Source: Bacillota bacterium
GTDB taxonomy: Bacteria; Bacillota; Clostridia; Lachnospirales; Lachnospiraceae
Length of the DNA: 64,000 bases
NCBI GenBank assembly: GCA_023457255.1
Contig: JAEWMB010000020.1
Location: forward strand, 434,001-498,000
Reading direction: 5' to 3'
In this document: positions 51,723 to 60,902 of the stretch, piece by piece
How positions within the stretch are numbered: the first letter of the stretch is position 1
Layout of the letters: each line of letters starts with the position of its first letter
The notes under the pieces: model-generated
The model's input: only the letters and a program-made list of their open reading frames with translations
Database searches by the model: none
Told to the model about the DNA's origin: nothing
Position numbers and translations under genes: made by a program

Positions 51723-52733
51723 CTAATCTTCTTTTTGAATATTCTCTTTAATTTTACCATGGATATCATTCTCTTTAAATGATATACACTGAATGATAGA
51801 ATTTTTGATTTCTACTGCATTCGAACTACCGTGGCTCTTCACCACAAGACCATTGAGACCAAGCATCGGTGCTCCACCGTAACTTGATAGGTCAAAATCC
51901 TTTAAGGTTCTTTTTAGTGCTGGCTTTACTAACGCTGCACCGATTGTACTAATCGTTGTGCTTGTAAGTCCGGCTTTGATTTTTTTAACCAACGCACTTG
52001 CCAAGCCCTCATAAAGCTTTAAAATAACATTACCTACAAAGGCTTCACACACAATAACATCTGCTGCGCCATTAGGAATCTCGCGCGCTTCAATACTTCC
52101 GATAAAATTAATTTCATCGCAATTCTTTAGAAGCGGGAAGGTTTCTTTTACTAAAATGTTCCCCTTCTCTTCCTCAGCACCGATATTAACGATTGCAACC
52201 CTTGGATTCTTAATTCCTACCACATGTTCCATATAGATGGAACCCATCTTTGCAAATTGAACCAAATGCGATGCTCTTGCATCTACATTTGCGCCACAAT
52301 CTACTAAAAGGGAAACCCCATTCATAGTTGGAATTAAAGGAGCCAATGGCGGGCGTTCAACACCCTTAATCCTTCCGGCAATCAACTGCGCACCTACAAG
52401 CACCGCTCCTGTACTTCCTGCAGAAACAAACGCATCTGCTTCCCCATTCTTTACAAGATTAAGTGCAACAACAATCGAAGAATCTTTTTTTCTACGGATA
52501 GCATTGACCGGTGCTTCTTCATTGGTTATCACCTCACTGGCTGCTGCTACCTTAATACGATTCGAGTCGTACGTATACTTCTTTAGTTCTTCTTGTACGG
52601 CGGTCAATTGACCCACTAAGTGTACTGTGATTTCAGGACATTCATTGACAGCTTCTACGGCGCCTCTCACAATCTCGGATGGAGCATTGTCACCGCCCAT
52701 TGCATCTACCGCAACTCTAACTGTACTTTGCAT
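51723..52733 (-). CDS. plsX: Phosphate acyltransferase PlsX
   Basis: Converts acyl-ACP to acyl-phosphate for PlsY. The start MQSTVRVAVDAMGGDNAP at 52733 follows AAAGG; an upstream start in frame is less likely. The N-terminal VAVDAMGGDNAP, LVGQ, GSTGAVLVG and NIGAEEEKGN are typical. Length 336. plsX-acpP form a unit here. The rpmF-DUF177 genes that precede plsX in many Firmicutes are absent from this position. Confidence 0.96.
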   Translation of the reverse strand: MQSTVRVAVDAMGGDNAPSEIVRGAVEAVNECPEITVHLVGQLTAVQEELKKYTYDSNRIKVAAASEVITNEEAPVNAIRRKKDSSIVVALNLVKNGEADAFVSAGSTGAVLVGAQLIAGRIKGVERPPLAPLIPTMNGVSLLVDCGANVDARASHLVQFAKMGSIYMEHVVGIKNPRVAIVNIGAEEEKGNILVKETFPLLKNCDEINFIGSIEAREIPNGAADVIVCEAFVGNVILKLYEGLASALVKKIKAGLTSTTISTIGAALVKPALKRTLKDFDLSSYGGAPMLGLNGLVVKSHGSSNAVEIKNSIIQCISFKENDIHGKIKENIQKED

Positions 52734-52769
52734 TTCTACCTTTCCTTTCCTCAGCATTACCTATGTACC

Positions 52770-52798
52770 AATATAACCGATTGCATATAAAAAATCAA
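52770..52798 (-). promoter_or_regulatory. Candidate sigma-A promoter of plsX
   Basis: TTGATT and TATATT with 17 bp spacing, about 37 bp upstream of the plsX start codon. Confidence 0.65.
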
Positions 52799-52967
52799 CC
52801 ACTATTTTTCATGCAAAAATTAGAGAAACAAAGTGCCTTCTTCGCTTTAAAATCCTCCTATCTCCAGCATAAGCGAAGACAATTTGTTCGGCGAAGACAC
52901 TTCGCATTGTAACCCCTGAGCAGGAGAGTATGAGTTCTTTAGGAAGTTTTTTATTCGATATATCCAT

Positions 52968-53009
52968 TAAAAAAGCTGTTATCCCGCAGCGAATTGCGAA
53001 ATAACAGCT
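52968..53009 (-). terminator. Terminator of cheR
   Basis: A perfect 9-bp stem AGCTGTTAT/ATAACAGCT with an 18-base loop, followed on the minus strand by TTTTTT. Confidence 0.85.
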
Positions 53010-53068
53010 ATGATTTTTTACTCCATTTTAATGCAATCCTTAACTTAGTTTCAAAGAGTCAATCCAAC

Positions 53069-53845
53069 TTAGTTTTTCACATAGAAGAAGGACTTTAAAG
53101 TGCTATACCCTAAATTCTGCGGTTGAATGATCTGCTCTGTACTTCCAACAAATAATATTCCTTTCGGTTTTAGCGCCTCATTGAACTTCTGATAAATTAC
53201 ATCCTTTGCTTCTTCTGTAAAGTAAATTAAAACATTTCTGCAGACAATCAAATCCATTCCACTAGGGTAAGGATCCTTTAACAAATTATGCTGACGAAAC
53301 TCAACGCACGCTTTTATACTATCAGCAATCTGATATGTACCGGAATTCACAGCAGTAAAATACTTAGTAGCAAACTCCTGCGGTAACCCTTTTAGGCTTT
53401 TACTGTTGTACAGGCCCATTCTTGCCTTATCTAGCACTTGTTTATCAATATCTGTCGCAATTACCTTTATCTTAGATAAGGGAATAAATTTTGACAGCAA
53501 CATGACTAAAGAATATGGCTCATCTCCGGTGGAACATGCCGCACTCCATATTTTTAAATTAGGAGACTTTTGCAAAAGAGAAGGAAGAACTTCCTTCTCT
53601 AGCAATTGCCACTGTTCCGGATTACGGTAGAACTCCGAGACATTTATGGTAAGGTAAGTAACAAACTCGTCAAACATTACCTTATTTTGCTTTAGCACAC
53701 TGACATACTCTGCATAAGTGGTATACTTATGTTTTGTTATTAAAGAGTCAATCCGTCTCTTCATCTGACGCTCTTTGTATGAATTCAAATCAATCTTAGT
53801 TAATTCATAAACGCTTTTCTTAAAGACTTCATAACTATCCGTCAT
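53069..53845 (-). CDS. cheR: Chemoreceptor glutamate methyltransferase CheR
   Basis: Methylates chemoreceptor glutamates using S-adenosylmethionine. The start MTDSYEVFKKSVYELTK at 53845 follows GAGAGG; four codons upstream in frame are possible. An N-terminal helical domain includes FVTYLTINVSEFYRNPEQW near residue 65. The SAM-binding region IWSAACSTGDEPYSL, the VIATDID strand and CRNVLIYF are conserved. It stands alone, without the rest of the che operon, and the chemoreceptor gene in this window is about 27 kb away. Confidence 0.94.
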   Translation of the reverse strand: MTDSYEVFKKSVYELTKIDLNSYKERQMKRRIDSLITKHKYTTYAEYVSVLKQNKVMFDEFVTYLTINVSEFYRNPEQWQLLEKEVLPSLLQKSPNLKIWSAACSTGDEPYSLVMLLSKFIPLSKIKVIATDIDKQVLDKARMGLYNSKSLKGLPQEFATKYFTAVNSGTYQIADSIKACVEFRQHNLLKDPYPSGMDLIVCRNVLIYFTEEAKDVIYQKFNEALKPKGILFVGSTEQIIQPQNLGYSTLKSFFYVKN

Positions 53846-53924
53846 CTTTCCTCTCATTCTGCCATTCTTATGGCTGTAAAATTCAGGAGGAATTTTGTAC
53901 GCCAGTACAAATATCCAAATCCTA

Positions 53925-55862
53925 TTATTCTTCTGTAGCTGGTTCTGTTACTTCTTCCACTGGTGCTTCTAAAGCCTTGATACTTAAGCTGATTTTTTTA
54001 TCATCGTTGTTAAAATCTACAACCTTAGCTGTAATTTCCTGACCAATCTTTAAAGCATCCGCCGGCTTCTCAATATGCTCTTTGCTAATCTGAGATACGT
54101 GAAGTAATGCGTCCACACCTGGCTCTAATTCGATGAAAGCACCAAACTCTGTCATACGAGCAACTTTACCGGTTACAACGTTACCAACAGCGTACTTCTC
54201 GCTTGCATTTGCCCAAGGATTCTGCTCTGGGAATTTAAGGCTTAATGCAATTTTTTCACCTTGGATATCCTTGATGAATGCCTTTACAGTATCGCCAACT
54301 TTAAATACCTTCTTTGGACTTTCAATACGTCCCCAAGACATCTCAGAGATGTGAAGCAAACCATCTGCACCGCCTAAATCGATAAATGCACCGAAATCTG
54401 TAACGTTCTTTACAGTTCCTTCTACCACATCACCTACATTAATCTTAGCGAATAAAGCTTTGGATAATTCCTGCTTCTTAGCAACTAATAATTGCTTGCG
54501 GTCACCAATAATTCTTCTTCTTTTTGGATTGAACTCACTGATTACAAATTCAATTTCCTGATCCTTGAACTTCTCAAGGTTTTTCTCATAAGTGTCACTA
54601 GCCAAAGAAGCTGGAATGAAGATTCTAGCTTCATCTACGATTACACTTAAGCCACCATCTAATACAGCAGCTACTTTTGCTTTTAATACTTCTTTGCTGT
54701 TAAATGCTTCTTCTAATCTCTTGCTGCCTTTTTCTGCTGCAAGTCTCTTGTAAGTAAGAAGAACCTGACCTTCACCGTCATTTACCTTTAATACTTTAAC
54801 GGTCATTGTGTCACCTTCACTTACAACGGTTCTAAGGTCAACGTTTGGTTGGTTAGTATACTCATTTCTTGTGAGAATCCCGTCTGCTTTGTATCCTATA
54901 TTTAAGACGATTTCGTCTTCTTTTACACGAATAACTGTACCATCGACTACCTCTCCGTTGTGTATTGTTACTAATGACTCCTCCAATAATTGTTCAAAAC
55001 TCATTTCTGACATTCTAGTATGAACCTCCTTGATAATATTATTTGGGGTGGAAGCCCCTGCAGTAATACCTACGCTACGAAAAGATTTAAGTTGATTTAA
55101 ATCCAGGTCAATAAGTTTCTGTATATAGTAAGTATTTGCACATTCCTTTTTAGAAATTTCGTAAAGCTTTCTCGTATTCGAACTATGCTTTCCTCCGATT
55201 ACAATCATCGCTTCAGAAGTCTTTGATAGCGTTGCTGCTTCTGTCTGACGTTCCTCTGTGGCATTGCATATCGTATTTAAAACAAGTATATCATAACCCT
55301 TTTTTGATATAATTTCAACTAATTCTTGAAAATTCTTGTAATTAAATGTCGTTTGGGCTACAATACACACCTTTTGCTCAGAAGATAACTGAATTTTTTC
55401 TGCTTCATATGCATTCCCAACTACAATAGCAGGATTCTTGCACCAACCTACGATTCCAGCCACCTCCGGATGTTCTTCATCTCCTATCACAATCACCTGA
55501 CGTCCGAGTTCACTCTGCTCTTTCACAATTCTATGAATTTTCAGCACATAAGGGCAAGTAGCATCTACTATTTCAAAATTTCTCCCTTGCTTCCCCTCGA
55601 TTTCCTTGATTTGATCCAGTACACTCTTTGGTACACCATGAGATCTTATTACTATTGTGCCCTTGTCAAGATTTTTCAATTCATCCAAAGAATGAATGAC
55701 TTTAACTCCTTTCCCTTCTAAATCTTTAACAACTTCATCATTGTGAATGATTGGCCCATAAGTATAGACGGCTTTTCCATTTGCTATCTCTTCATACACT
55801 TTATCTACTGCTCTTTTCACACCAAAACAAAAGCCTGCTGTTTTTGCAAGTGTTATTTTCAA
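53925..55862 (-). CDS. ispH-rpsA: IspH-ribosomal protein S1 fusion protein
   Basis: Bifunctional protein known in Clostridia. The N-terminal half (about 1-282) is 4-hydroxy-3-methylbut-2-enyl diphosphate reductase of the non-mevalonate isoprenoid pathway; cluster cysteines are in TAGFCFGVKRA (residue 12), DATCPYV (about 96) and LNTICNATEERQ. The C-terminal half (about 285-645) has four S1 RNA-binding domains, the last two being VEGTVKNVTDFGAFIDL and VTGKVARMTEFGAFIEL. The start is TTG at 55862 (MKITLAKTAG). It follows cmk on the same strand. Whether the halves stay joined is not visible. Confidence 0.95.
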   Translation of the reverse strand: MKITLAKTAGFCFGVKRAVDKVYEEIANGKAVYTYGPIIHNDEVVKDLEGKGVKVIHSLDELKNLDKGTIVIRSHGVPKSVLDQIKEIEGKQGRNFEIVDATCPYVLKIHRIVKEQSELGRQVIVIGDEEHPEVAGIVGWCKNPAIVVGNAYEAEKIQLSSEQKVCIVAQTTFNYKNFQELVEIISKKGYDILVLNTICNATEERQTEAATLSKTSEAMIVIGGKHSSNTRKLYEISKKECANTYYIQKLIDLDLNQLKSFRSVGITAGASTPNNIIKEVHTRMSEMSFEQLLEESLVTIHNGEVVDGTVIRVKEDEIVLNIGYKADGILTRNEYTNQPNVDLRTVVSEGDTMTVKVLKVNDGEGQVLLTYKRLAAEKGSKRLEEAFNSKEVLKAKVAAVLDGGLSVIVDEARIFIPASLASDTYEKNLEKFKDQEIEFVISEFNPKRRRIIGDRKQLLVAKKQELSKALFAKINVGDVVEGTVKNVTDFGAFIDLGGADGLLHISEMSWGRIESPKKVFKVGDTVKAFIKDIQGEKIALSLKFPEQNPWANASEKYAVGNVVTGKVARMTEFGAFIELEPGVDALLHVSQISKEHIEKPADALKIGQEITAKVVDFNNDDKKISLSIKALEAPVEEVTEPATEE

Positions 55863-55956
55863 AACTTTTACCTAAGTCTGTTTCTTGAAACCTCTCGGTA
55901 GGCTGTATGTTTCATACTTAAAAACATGCAGCTCAATAGGCGGTTGAAAAGAAAAT

Positions 55957-56649
55957 TTAATTTTCTTTCAAATTTACTTTAAAAAATAGATTCAGAATAT
56001 GAGTGGCTACCTCTTTCATCGTCATAGCCGAGCTATCCACTAAAATCGCATCCTCTGCCTGACAAAGCGGTGAGATGTCACGATGCATATCGCGATAATC
56101 ACGATCAATAATACTCTCTTCTATTTCCTCAAGTGAAACCGACTCTCCCTTTCTAATTAATTCTTTATATCTACGGCCGGCACGTACTCTGGAACTTGCG
56201 GTCAAATATATTTTTAAATCAGCACTTGGCAGTACATGGGTTCCTATATCTCTGCCATCCATTACTACATTTTCTGTAGCAGCAAGCCTTTGCTGCAATT
56301 CAACTAATTTCTCACGGACCTGACGCTTTACGGAACACGCGGATGCCATGGTGCCTGCTTCAACAGAACGAATCAAGCTGTTTACATTTTCCCCGTTTAA
56401 TAAAACCTGCTGTTCGCCCTGCTCAAATGCGATAGAGATATCTACTTGCTCACAGGCTTTCGTCACAGCCTCTTCCTCTTCCAGAGAAATATTTTCACGA
56501 ACGAAATAAAGCCCCATTGCACGATACATCGCACCTGTATCAATATAAATATACCCTAGTTGCTTCGCGATTTTCCTGGCTATGGTGCTTTTTCCGGCAC
56601 CGGCAGGTCCATCAATAGCAATGCTGTAGTATTTTTTGTGTCTGTCCAA
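55957..56649 (-). CDS. cmk: Cytidylate kinase
   Basis: Phosphorylates CMP and dCMP. The 230-residue protein has P-loop GPAGAGKST near residue 15, AMYRAMGLYF, and DGRDIGTHVLPSADLKIYLTAS, which identifies the Cmk family. The start is TTG at 56649, eight bases after AGGAGG; no ATG is placed better. It lies between the HI0933-type flavoprotein and ispH-rpsA; cmk-ispH/rpsA is a conserved Clostridia order. Confidence 0.95.
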   Translation of the reverse strand: MDRHKKYYSIAIDGPAGAGKSTIARKIAKQLGYIYIDTGAMYRAMGLYFVRENISLEEEEAVTKACEQVDISIAFEQGEQQVLLNGENVNSLIRSVEAGTMASACSVKRQVREKLVELQQRLAATENVVMDGRDIGTHVLPSADLKIYLTASSRVRAGRRYKELIRKGESVSLEEIEESIIDRDYRDMHRDISPLCQAEDAILVDSSAMTMKEVATHILNLFFKVNLKEN

Positions 56650-56661
56650 CTAACGTTCCTC

Positions 56662-57978
56662 CTAATTTTGTGCAGCTGCTCTTCCGGCAGCAGCACCAGT
56701 AGACCATGCAATCTGTAAATTATAGCCGCCGGTTAACGCATCCAGGTCTAAGACTTCACCAACAAAATAGACTCCCTTGATTCGCTTGGATTCCATTGTG
56801 GCAGGATCGATTTCTTTTACTTTAATTCCGCCTTTTGTAACTACTGCCTCATTAAATCCACCAAAACGCGCAATACGAAAGGTCATATTCTTTAAACAGT
56901 CTACTAATCTGGCACGTTCTTCTTTGGTTATAGCATTTACCTGTTTGTCTGGTGCTATTTCACTAAGTGTTATTATAATGCCTATTAATTTTTGTGGCAA
57001 TAGATGATCCAAGGAATTTTTAAATTGTTTGTTTTTATATTCTTCAAAATCCCGGAGAATCCTTGCATCCAACTGTTCAAAAGTCAGAGCAGGCTTTAGA
57101 TCCAGGTGAAGTATCAACTCACATTCGTCAAGAAAAGGAAGCAATATACTTGTGCCGCTTAGAATGACAGGTCCACTGACTCCAAAATGGGTAAATAACA
57201 TTTCACCAAAGGCACGATAAAGTTCTTTTCCCACCGGAATCTTCCTTTTTTTCTTCCCTTTCTTTCCCTGCCCGGATTCTTCTGCCCCTGCCTCAAACAA
57301 TCTTGCTTCTCCGGCAGTTACAGTAACTTCAACATTCTTAAGTGATAAGCCTTGCAGCTCTTTTGCATACCCTTCCTGCAAATGCATAGAAACAAGGGAC
57401 GGATATCTTGGTGTAATTTCATGTCCAAATTCCTTTGCAAAGCGATATCCGTCTCCCGTTGAACCTGTAGACGGATAGGATAAGCCCCCCGTTGCAACGA
57501 TAACAGAACTTCCTTCTACATAAGTACCATTAGCCAAGGTAATACCAGTCACTCTGCCGGACTTCTCGTGCAAACCGGTAACTTCAGTATTTAAGTGAAT
57601 CTTTACATCCAGATTCCTCATCTCCCTCTCGAGAGAAGAAATAACATCGGAAGAATGATCGGATACAGGAAAAACTCTGTTTCCACGTTCCACCTTAGTT
57701 TTAAGACCCAATTCCTCAAAGAAATTTATAGTATCCTCATTGGTAAAAGAGTATAACGAGCTAAACATAAATTTTGAATTCGTAACGATATTGGCAAATA
57801 TATTCTCTAAATCAGAAGCATTGGTTATATTACATCTCCCTTTTCCGGTAATATATATCTTCTTTCCTAACTTTTCATTCTTTTCATATAACTCAACTTT
57901 TTTCTTTTTTCTCGCTGCCATGATTGCTGCTATCATACCAGCAGCACCGCCGCCAACAACCAGGATTCTATCTTCCAC
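56662..57978 (-). CDS. HI0933/BaiN-type NAD(P)/FAD-dependent oxidoreductase
   Basis: Flavoprotein of the HI0933 (YhiN) family; substrates are unknown though BaiN reduces bile-acid intermediates. The Rossmann motif VVGGGAAGMIAAIMAA is at the N-terminus, YEKNEKLGKKIYITGKGRCNITNASD follows in two conserved pieces, VIVATGGLSYPSTGSTGDG is in the middle, and GEVLDLDALTGGYNLQIAW near the end binds FAD. GTG at 57978 after AAAGG is preferred; an in-frame TTG lies 9 bp upstream. A basic KKGKKKRK segment (about 240) is an insertion. Length 438. Confidence 0.88.
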   Translation of the reverse strand: MEDRILVVGGGAAGMIAAIMAARKKKKVELYEKNEKLGKKIYITGKGRCNITNASDLENIFANIVTNSKFMFSSLYSFTNEDTINFFEELGLKTKVERGNRVFPVSDHSSDVISSLEREMRNLDVKIHLNTEVTGLHEKSGRVTGITLANGTYVEGSSVIVATGGLSYPSTGSTGDGYRFAKEFGHEITPRYPSLVSMHLQEGYAKELQGLSLKNVEVTVTAGEARLFEAGAEESGQGKKGKKKRKIPVGKELYRAFGEMLFTHFGVSGPVILSGTSILLPFLDECELILHLDLKPALTFEQLDARILRDFEEYKNKQFKNSLDHLLPQKLIGIIITLSEIAPDKQVNAITKEERARLVDCLKNMTFRIARFGGFNEAVVTKGGIKVKEIDPATMESKRIKGVYFVGEVLDLDALTGGYNLQIAWSTGAAAGRAAAQN

Positions 57979-58108
57979 ACTAACCAAGCCTTTCCATAGC
58001 CCGCAATTTTTCGGCCGCAGGCACTAATTTATCTTTATCTTCTTTTGATTCTTCTATTGTAATCTATCTTTTCGTTCATGACAATCCAAGTTTTTCTTCT
58101 TAAGAAAA

Positions 58109-58167
58109 AGAGACCTAACAAAACAACCGCAATCATACGATAATCGCTATGTCTTGTTTAGTCTCCT
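58109..58167 (-). terminator. Terminator of GerMN lipoprotein gene
   Basis: An imperfect stem pairing GGAGAC.AAACAA.AC with GT.TTGTT.GTCTC, followed on the minus strand by TCTTTTTC. Confidence 0.6.
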
Positions 58168-58172
58168 TTTCC

Positions 58173-58727
58173 TTACTGCTTCGTTTCCATATATACATGG
58201 TTGATATCGAATTCAAAATGTCCGGAGGCATACGGACCATCCATCACACGAAACACTACCTTATGATAAGTATCCGATAAGTTATCCAATAAACTTTGTG
58301 CTACCGCATCTAAGATTTCAGCCTCAACAGAACTGCCTACATTTTGTACCGGCGGCTGATTTCCTGTAAAACTAACAATGACCATATCATCCTTCGTAGT
58401 AACGGAATCAACTCCAATCGTGAATGACTCATCTTCCATCGACTCGACTACCTTGTCTACGATTAGTTCCGGTGTTATCTCCGTATCAGAGGGAACCATT
58501 GCTATTACGGATATTTTCTCAGCGGTTTCTGCACTGATGGAATATATAGAAAGTTCTTTTTCGTTAATCTGTATCTCCGGCGTAGCTGGTATCTGGGTAA
58601 TAGTTGGAACCGTAGTCGGTAATGGCTCCTGCTTTTGCTCCAAATTATTTGGACCACTGCAACCCCAAAAATAAACCATGCAAAGAAATACAACTGAGAC
58701 TAATCCAACCAATTTCTTGTTTTTCAT
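58173..58727 (-). CDS. GerMN-domain lipoprotein
   Basis: Predicted exported lipoprotein of 184 residues. The start MKNKKLVGLVSVVFL at 58727 follows AAGGAG. A signal peptide ends in a lipobox-like YFWGC before SGPNN, and a Pro/Thr-rich linker (about 33-55) follows. One GerMN domain (about 60-175) includes VIVSFTGNQPPVQNVGSSVEAEI and a final VFRVMDGPYASGHFEFD. GerM proteins act in spore cortex and germination. Spore role is inferred from the family. It stands alone with its own terminator. Confidence 0.75.
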   Translation of the reverse strand: MKNKKLVGLVSVVFLCMVYFWGCSGPNNLEQKQEPLPTTVPTITQIPATPEIQINEKELSIYSISAETAEKISVIAMVPSDTEITPELIVDKVVESMEDESFTIGVDSVTTKDDMVIVSFTGNQPPVQNVGSSVEAEILDAVAQSLLDNLSDTYHKVVFRVMDGPYASGHFEFDINHVYMETKQ

Positions 58728-58917
58728 ATCACACGTCTCCTTATTCATAGCAGGAAATTTTCTTCTATATTTCGGATAGAATTCGGTAATTGCTTTATAT
58801 TATTTCTTCCTTTAAAGAATAACGGCTAAGTATGTCATTTCTATGGTAAAATCACAAAAAGAAAAGAAAATCACATTAATTTTTGTATTTATATCATTTT
58901 TCCTGTGTTTTTGATAA

Positions 58918-60084
58918 CTAAAATTCGTCTTCTAATAAAACCCTAAGTAATAAAATCTTAGCCATCTGAACTGTTTGATTCCTTATTTCATCTCTAGAAC
59001 CCACACCGGATAATAATATAGTATGAATCTTTTCTTTATAATAGCATGAGAGATATACGGTACCAACAGGCTTTGCCGGCGTTCCTCCAAGCGGACCTGC
59101 AATTCCTGTAATTGCTACAGCTATGTCCGCGGCGGCGGCTTTCGCAGCCCCTCTTGCCATCTCTCCTGCGGTTTCTTTACTTACGGCACCATAGGAAACA
59201 AGTGTATCATGAGAAACACCGAGGCACTCCTCCTTTGCTTTATTTGCATAAGTAACATAACTCCGGTTTATGACACTTGAGGCTCCCGAGACATTAATCA
59301 TATTTGCCATAAATAACCCGCCTGTGCAAGATTCTGCCGCTGTTAAGGTTAGGCCTTTTTTACTCATCCTATTAATTAACAAGAATTCTAACAGTTCCTT
59401 ATCCTCAAAGGAATAGAGACTGGAGCCAAAACATGCTATTAACTCCTTTTGTAAGAAATCCTTCCACTGAATGCCTGCTTTCTCATCTTTTTGTTTTTTA
59501 TGAAAATAAATCATGACATCTAGCACTTCACCAAACTGTTCTTCTGTTAATGTGCCTTCACATACCTTCGGAGCCTTGTTTATTTCCAAACAATCTGTTG
59601 TTATCAATAGCTCCGAATCTTTGTCAAAAAGTTTTTTAAGCTCCCTATTTAGGTAACTTTTCCTAACACCACATAGTTTAACCACAAGAGAAGAAAGAAT
59701 ACCCTCGGAAAGGTCAGAATTATTTTTTTTCATGTCATGAGATAGCTGGGTAATCGCACTGTCAAGGTTTGATAATAGGTAATAGATAGTTTCTTTTACT
59801 ACCAATTTTATCCCAAACGTTTTCTGTTCTGATAAAATATCCATATTATTTTTTCGTAATGTACTCTCGAGCATATTTTCTTCCTCTGGCGTAAAGCCAC
59901 TGAATATTACAAAAGAATAGCTTTTATTTAATTTTTCTTTCCACTTTTCCATATCAAAGACTGCGGCATATTCCGAAAGAATAAATCCTTCTCCCTGTAG
60001 ATTTTTTATTAATCGGATTAATTTTTTAGGGACTGCGAAATCATGAAAAGTTCGATTTATTTTATGAATGATATAATACTCCAT
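58918..60084 (-). CDS. CinA C-terminal domain protein with unusual N-terminus
   Basis: A 388-residue protein. The C-terminal 155 residues match the nicotinamide-nucleotide amidase domain of CinA/PncC: LTLTAAESCTGGLFMANMI, VSYGAVSKETAGEMARGA and ITGIAGPLGGTPAKPVGTV are clear. The N-terminal 230 residues lack the molybdopterin-binding-like motifs of full CinA (GGLGPTxDD is not found). They could be a highly degenerate CinA N-domain or another fold. Start ATG at 60084 follows AAGGAGG. It is near pgsA and rimO, the common cinA neighbourhood. Amidase activity is likely. Confidence 0.8.
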   Translation of the reverse strand: MEYYIIHKINRTFHDFAVPKKLIRLIKNLQGEGFILSEYAAVFDMEKWKEKLNKSYSFVIFSGFTPEEENMLESTLRKNNMDILSEQKTFGIKLVVKETIYYLLSNLDSAITQLSHDMKKNNSDLSEGILSSLVVKLCGVRKSYLNRELKKLFDKDSELLITTDCLEINKAPKVCEGTLTEEQFGEVLDVMIYFHKKQKDEKAGIQWKDFLQKELIACFGSSLYSFEDKELLEFLLINRMSKKGLTLTAAESCTGGLFMANMINVSGASSVINRSYVTYANKAKEECLGVSHDTLVSYGAVSKETAGEMARGAAKAAAADIAVAITGIAGPLGGTPAKPVGTVYLSCYYKEKIHTILLSGVGSRDEIRNQTVQMAKILLLRVLLEDEF

Positions 60085-60179
60085 CAAAGCCTCCTTAAAT
60101 AATGAATCTATTGCAGAATCATGCGATATAATATCAATATTCCCTCTACTCCTAGAAATAAATTATTATTTCTTCGTAT

Positions 60180-60215
60180 AAAAAGATGGCCTGGCTTTCA
60201 ATATCAGCCGGCCAT
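60180..60215 (-). terminator. Terminator of pgsA
   Basis: Stem ATGGCC.GGCT paired with AGCCGGCCAT (one bulge), followed on the minus strand by CTTTTTATA. A second stem AGG.TGAAAAA/TTTTTCA.CCT lies just upstream at about 60279-60310. Confidence 0.75.
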
Positions 60216-60343
60216 ACTTTCTATCAGTAATTTTACATTTTAATTCCCATTATGTGCCCTAGTAGGCGTAAAAATCAAGAGGTTGAAAAAACGTTTTTCA
60301 TTTTTCAGCCTAACTCTACAACAAGAATAAATAACTATTTTTG

Positions 60344-60886
60344 CTATTTCGTTCCATCCAATAGAATGCAGCGATTTTTGTAGAGATAATCTAATAGGGA
60401 GATTACGGTTAGACCAAATGCTAACCATAAAAATATCTGCTCTAACACATTAAAAAGAGGTAAATTGGAATCAAAGATAAACAGGATACACATAATCATC
60501 TGCACTGCTGTTTTAAATTTTCCCCAATAGCTGGCTGCAATTACCAGCCCATTATCGGAAGCTACCAAACGAAAACCACTGATAATAAACTCTCTTGCAA
60601 TAATTACAATAACTACCCAAGCTGGTACCGTCCGGAATTCCACAAAACATATTAAAGCAGAGCAAACTAATAATTTATCCGCCAAAGGATCCATAAATTT
60701 ACCAAAGTTTGTTACAAGATTATATTTTCTAGCCAGATAACCATCCACAAAATCAGAGAAACATGCAATTACAAATACGACTAAGGCAATATAGTTACCA
60801 TATGGTATTTCCGGCCATAACATCAGTATTAAAAATACCGGTATCATGATAACCCTAAATATTGTAATCTTATTTGGCAGATTCAT
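60344..60886 (-). CDS. pgsA: CDP-diacylglycerol-glycerol-3-phosphate 3-phosphatidyltransferase
   Basis: Membrane enzyme making phosphatidylglycerol phosphate, committing step to acidic phospholipids. The 180-residue protein is mostly hydrophobic and has the CDP-alcohol phosphotransferase pattern DFVDGYLARKYNLVTNFG then KFMDPLADKLLV, with the Asp ligands intact. Start ATG follows AAGGAGG. It sits just after rimO, as in many Clostridia. A cardiolipin synthase pseudogene, the next step in this branch, is 2.5 kb away. Confidence 0.95.
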   Translation of the reverse strand: MNLPNKITIFRVIMIPVFLILMLWPEIPYGNYIALVVFVIACFSDFVDGYLARKYNLVTNFGKFMDPLADKLLVCSALICFVEFRTVPAWVVIVIIAREFIISGFRLVASDNGLVIAASYWGKFKTAVQMIMCILFIFDSNLPLFNVLEQIFLWLAFGLTVISLLDYLYKNRCILLDGTK

Positions 60887-60902
60887 AATTTCCTCCTTAA
60901 GC

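Larger units (their letters stand above)
52734..53068. other. Intergenic region between cheR and plsX
   Basis: Contains the plsX promoter, the cheR terminator and a short repeated motif TGTCTTCGC present twice on the minus strand (about 52872 and 52895), one copy within a GCGAAG/CTTCGC hairpin. No small ribosomal-protein gene rpmF is visible. Confidence 0.5.

Noticed and set aside
60240..60428. Minus-strand frame overlapping the 3' end of pgsA
   Set aside because: It overlaps pgsA in another frame and crosses terminator hairpins.
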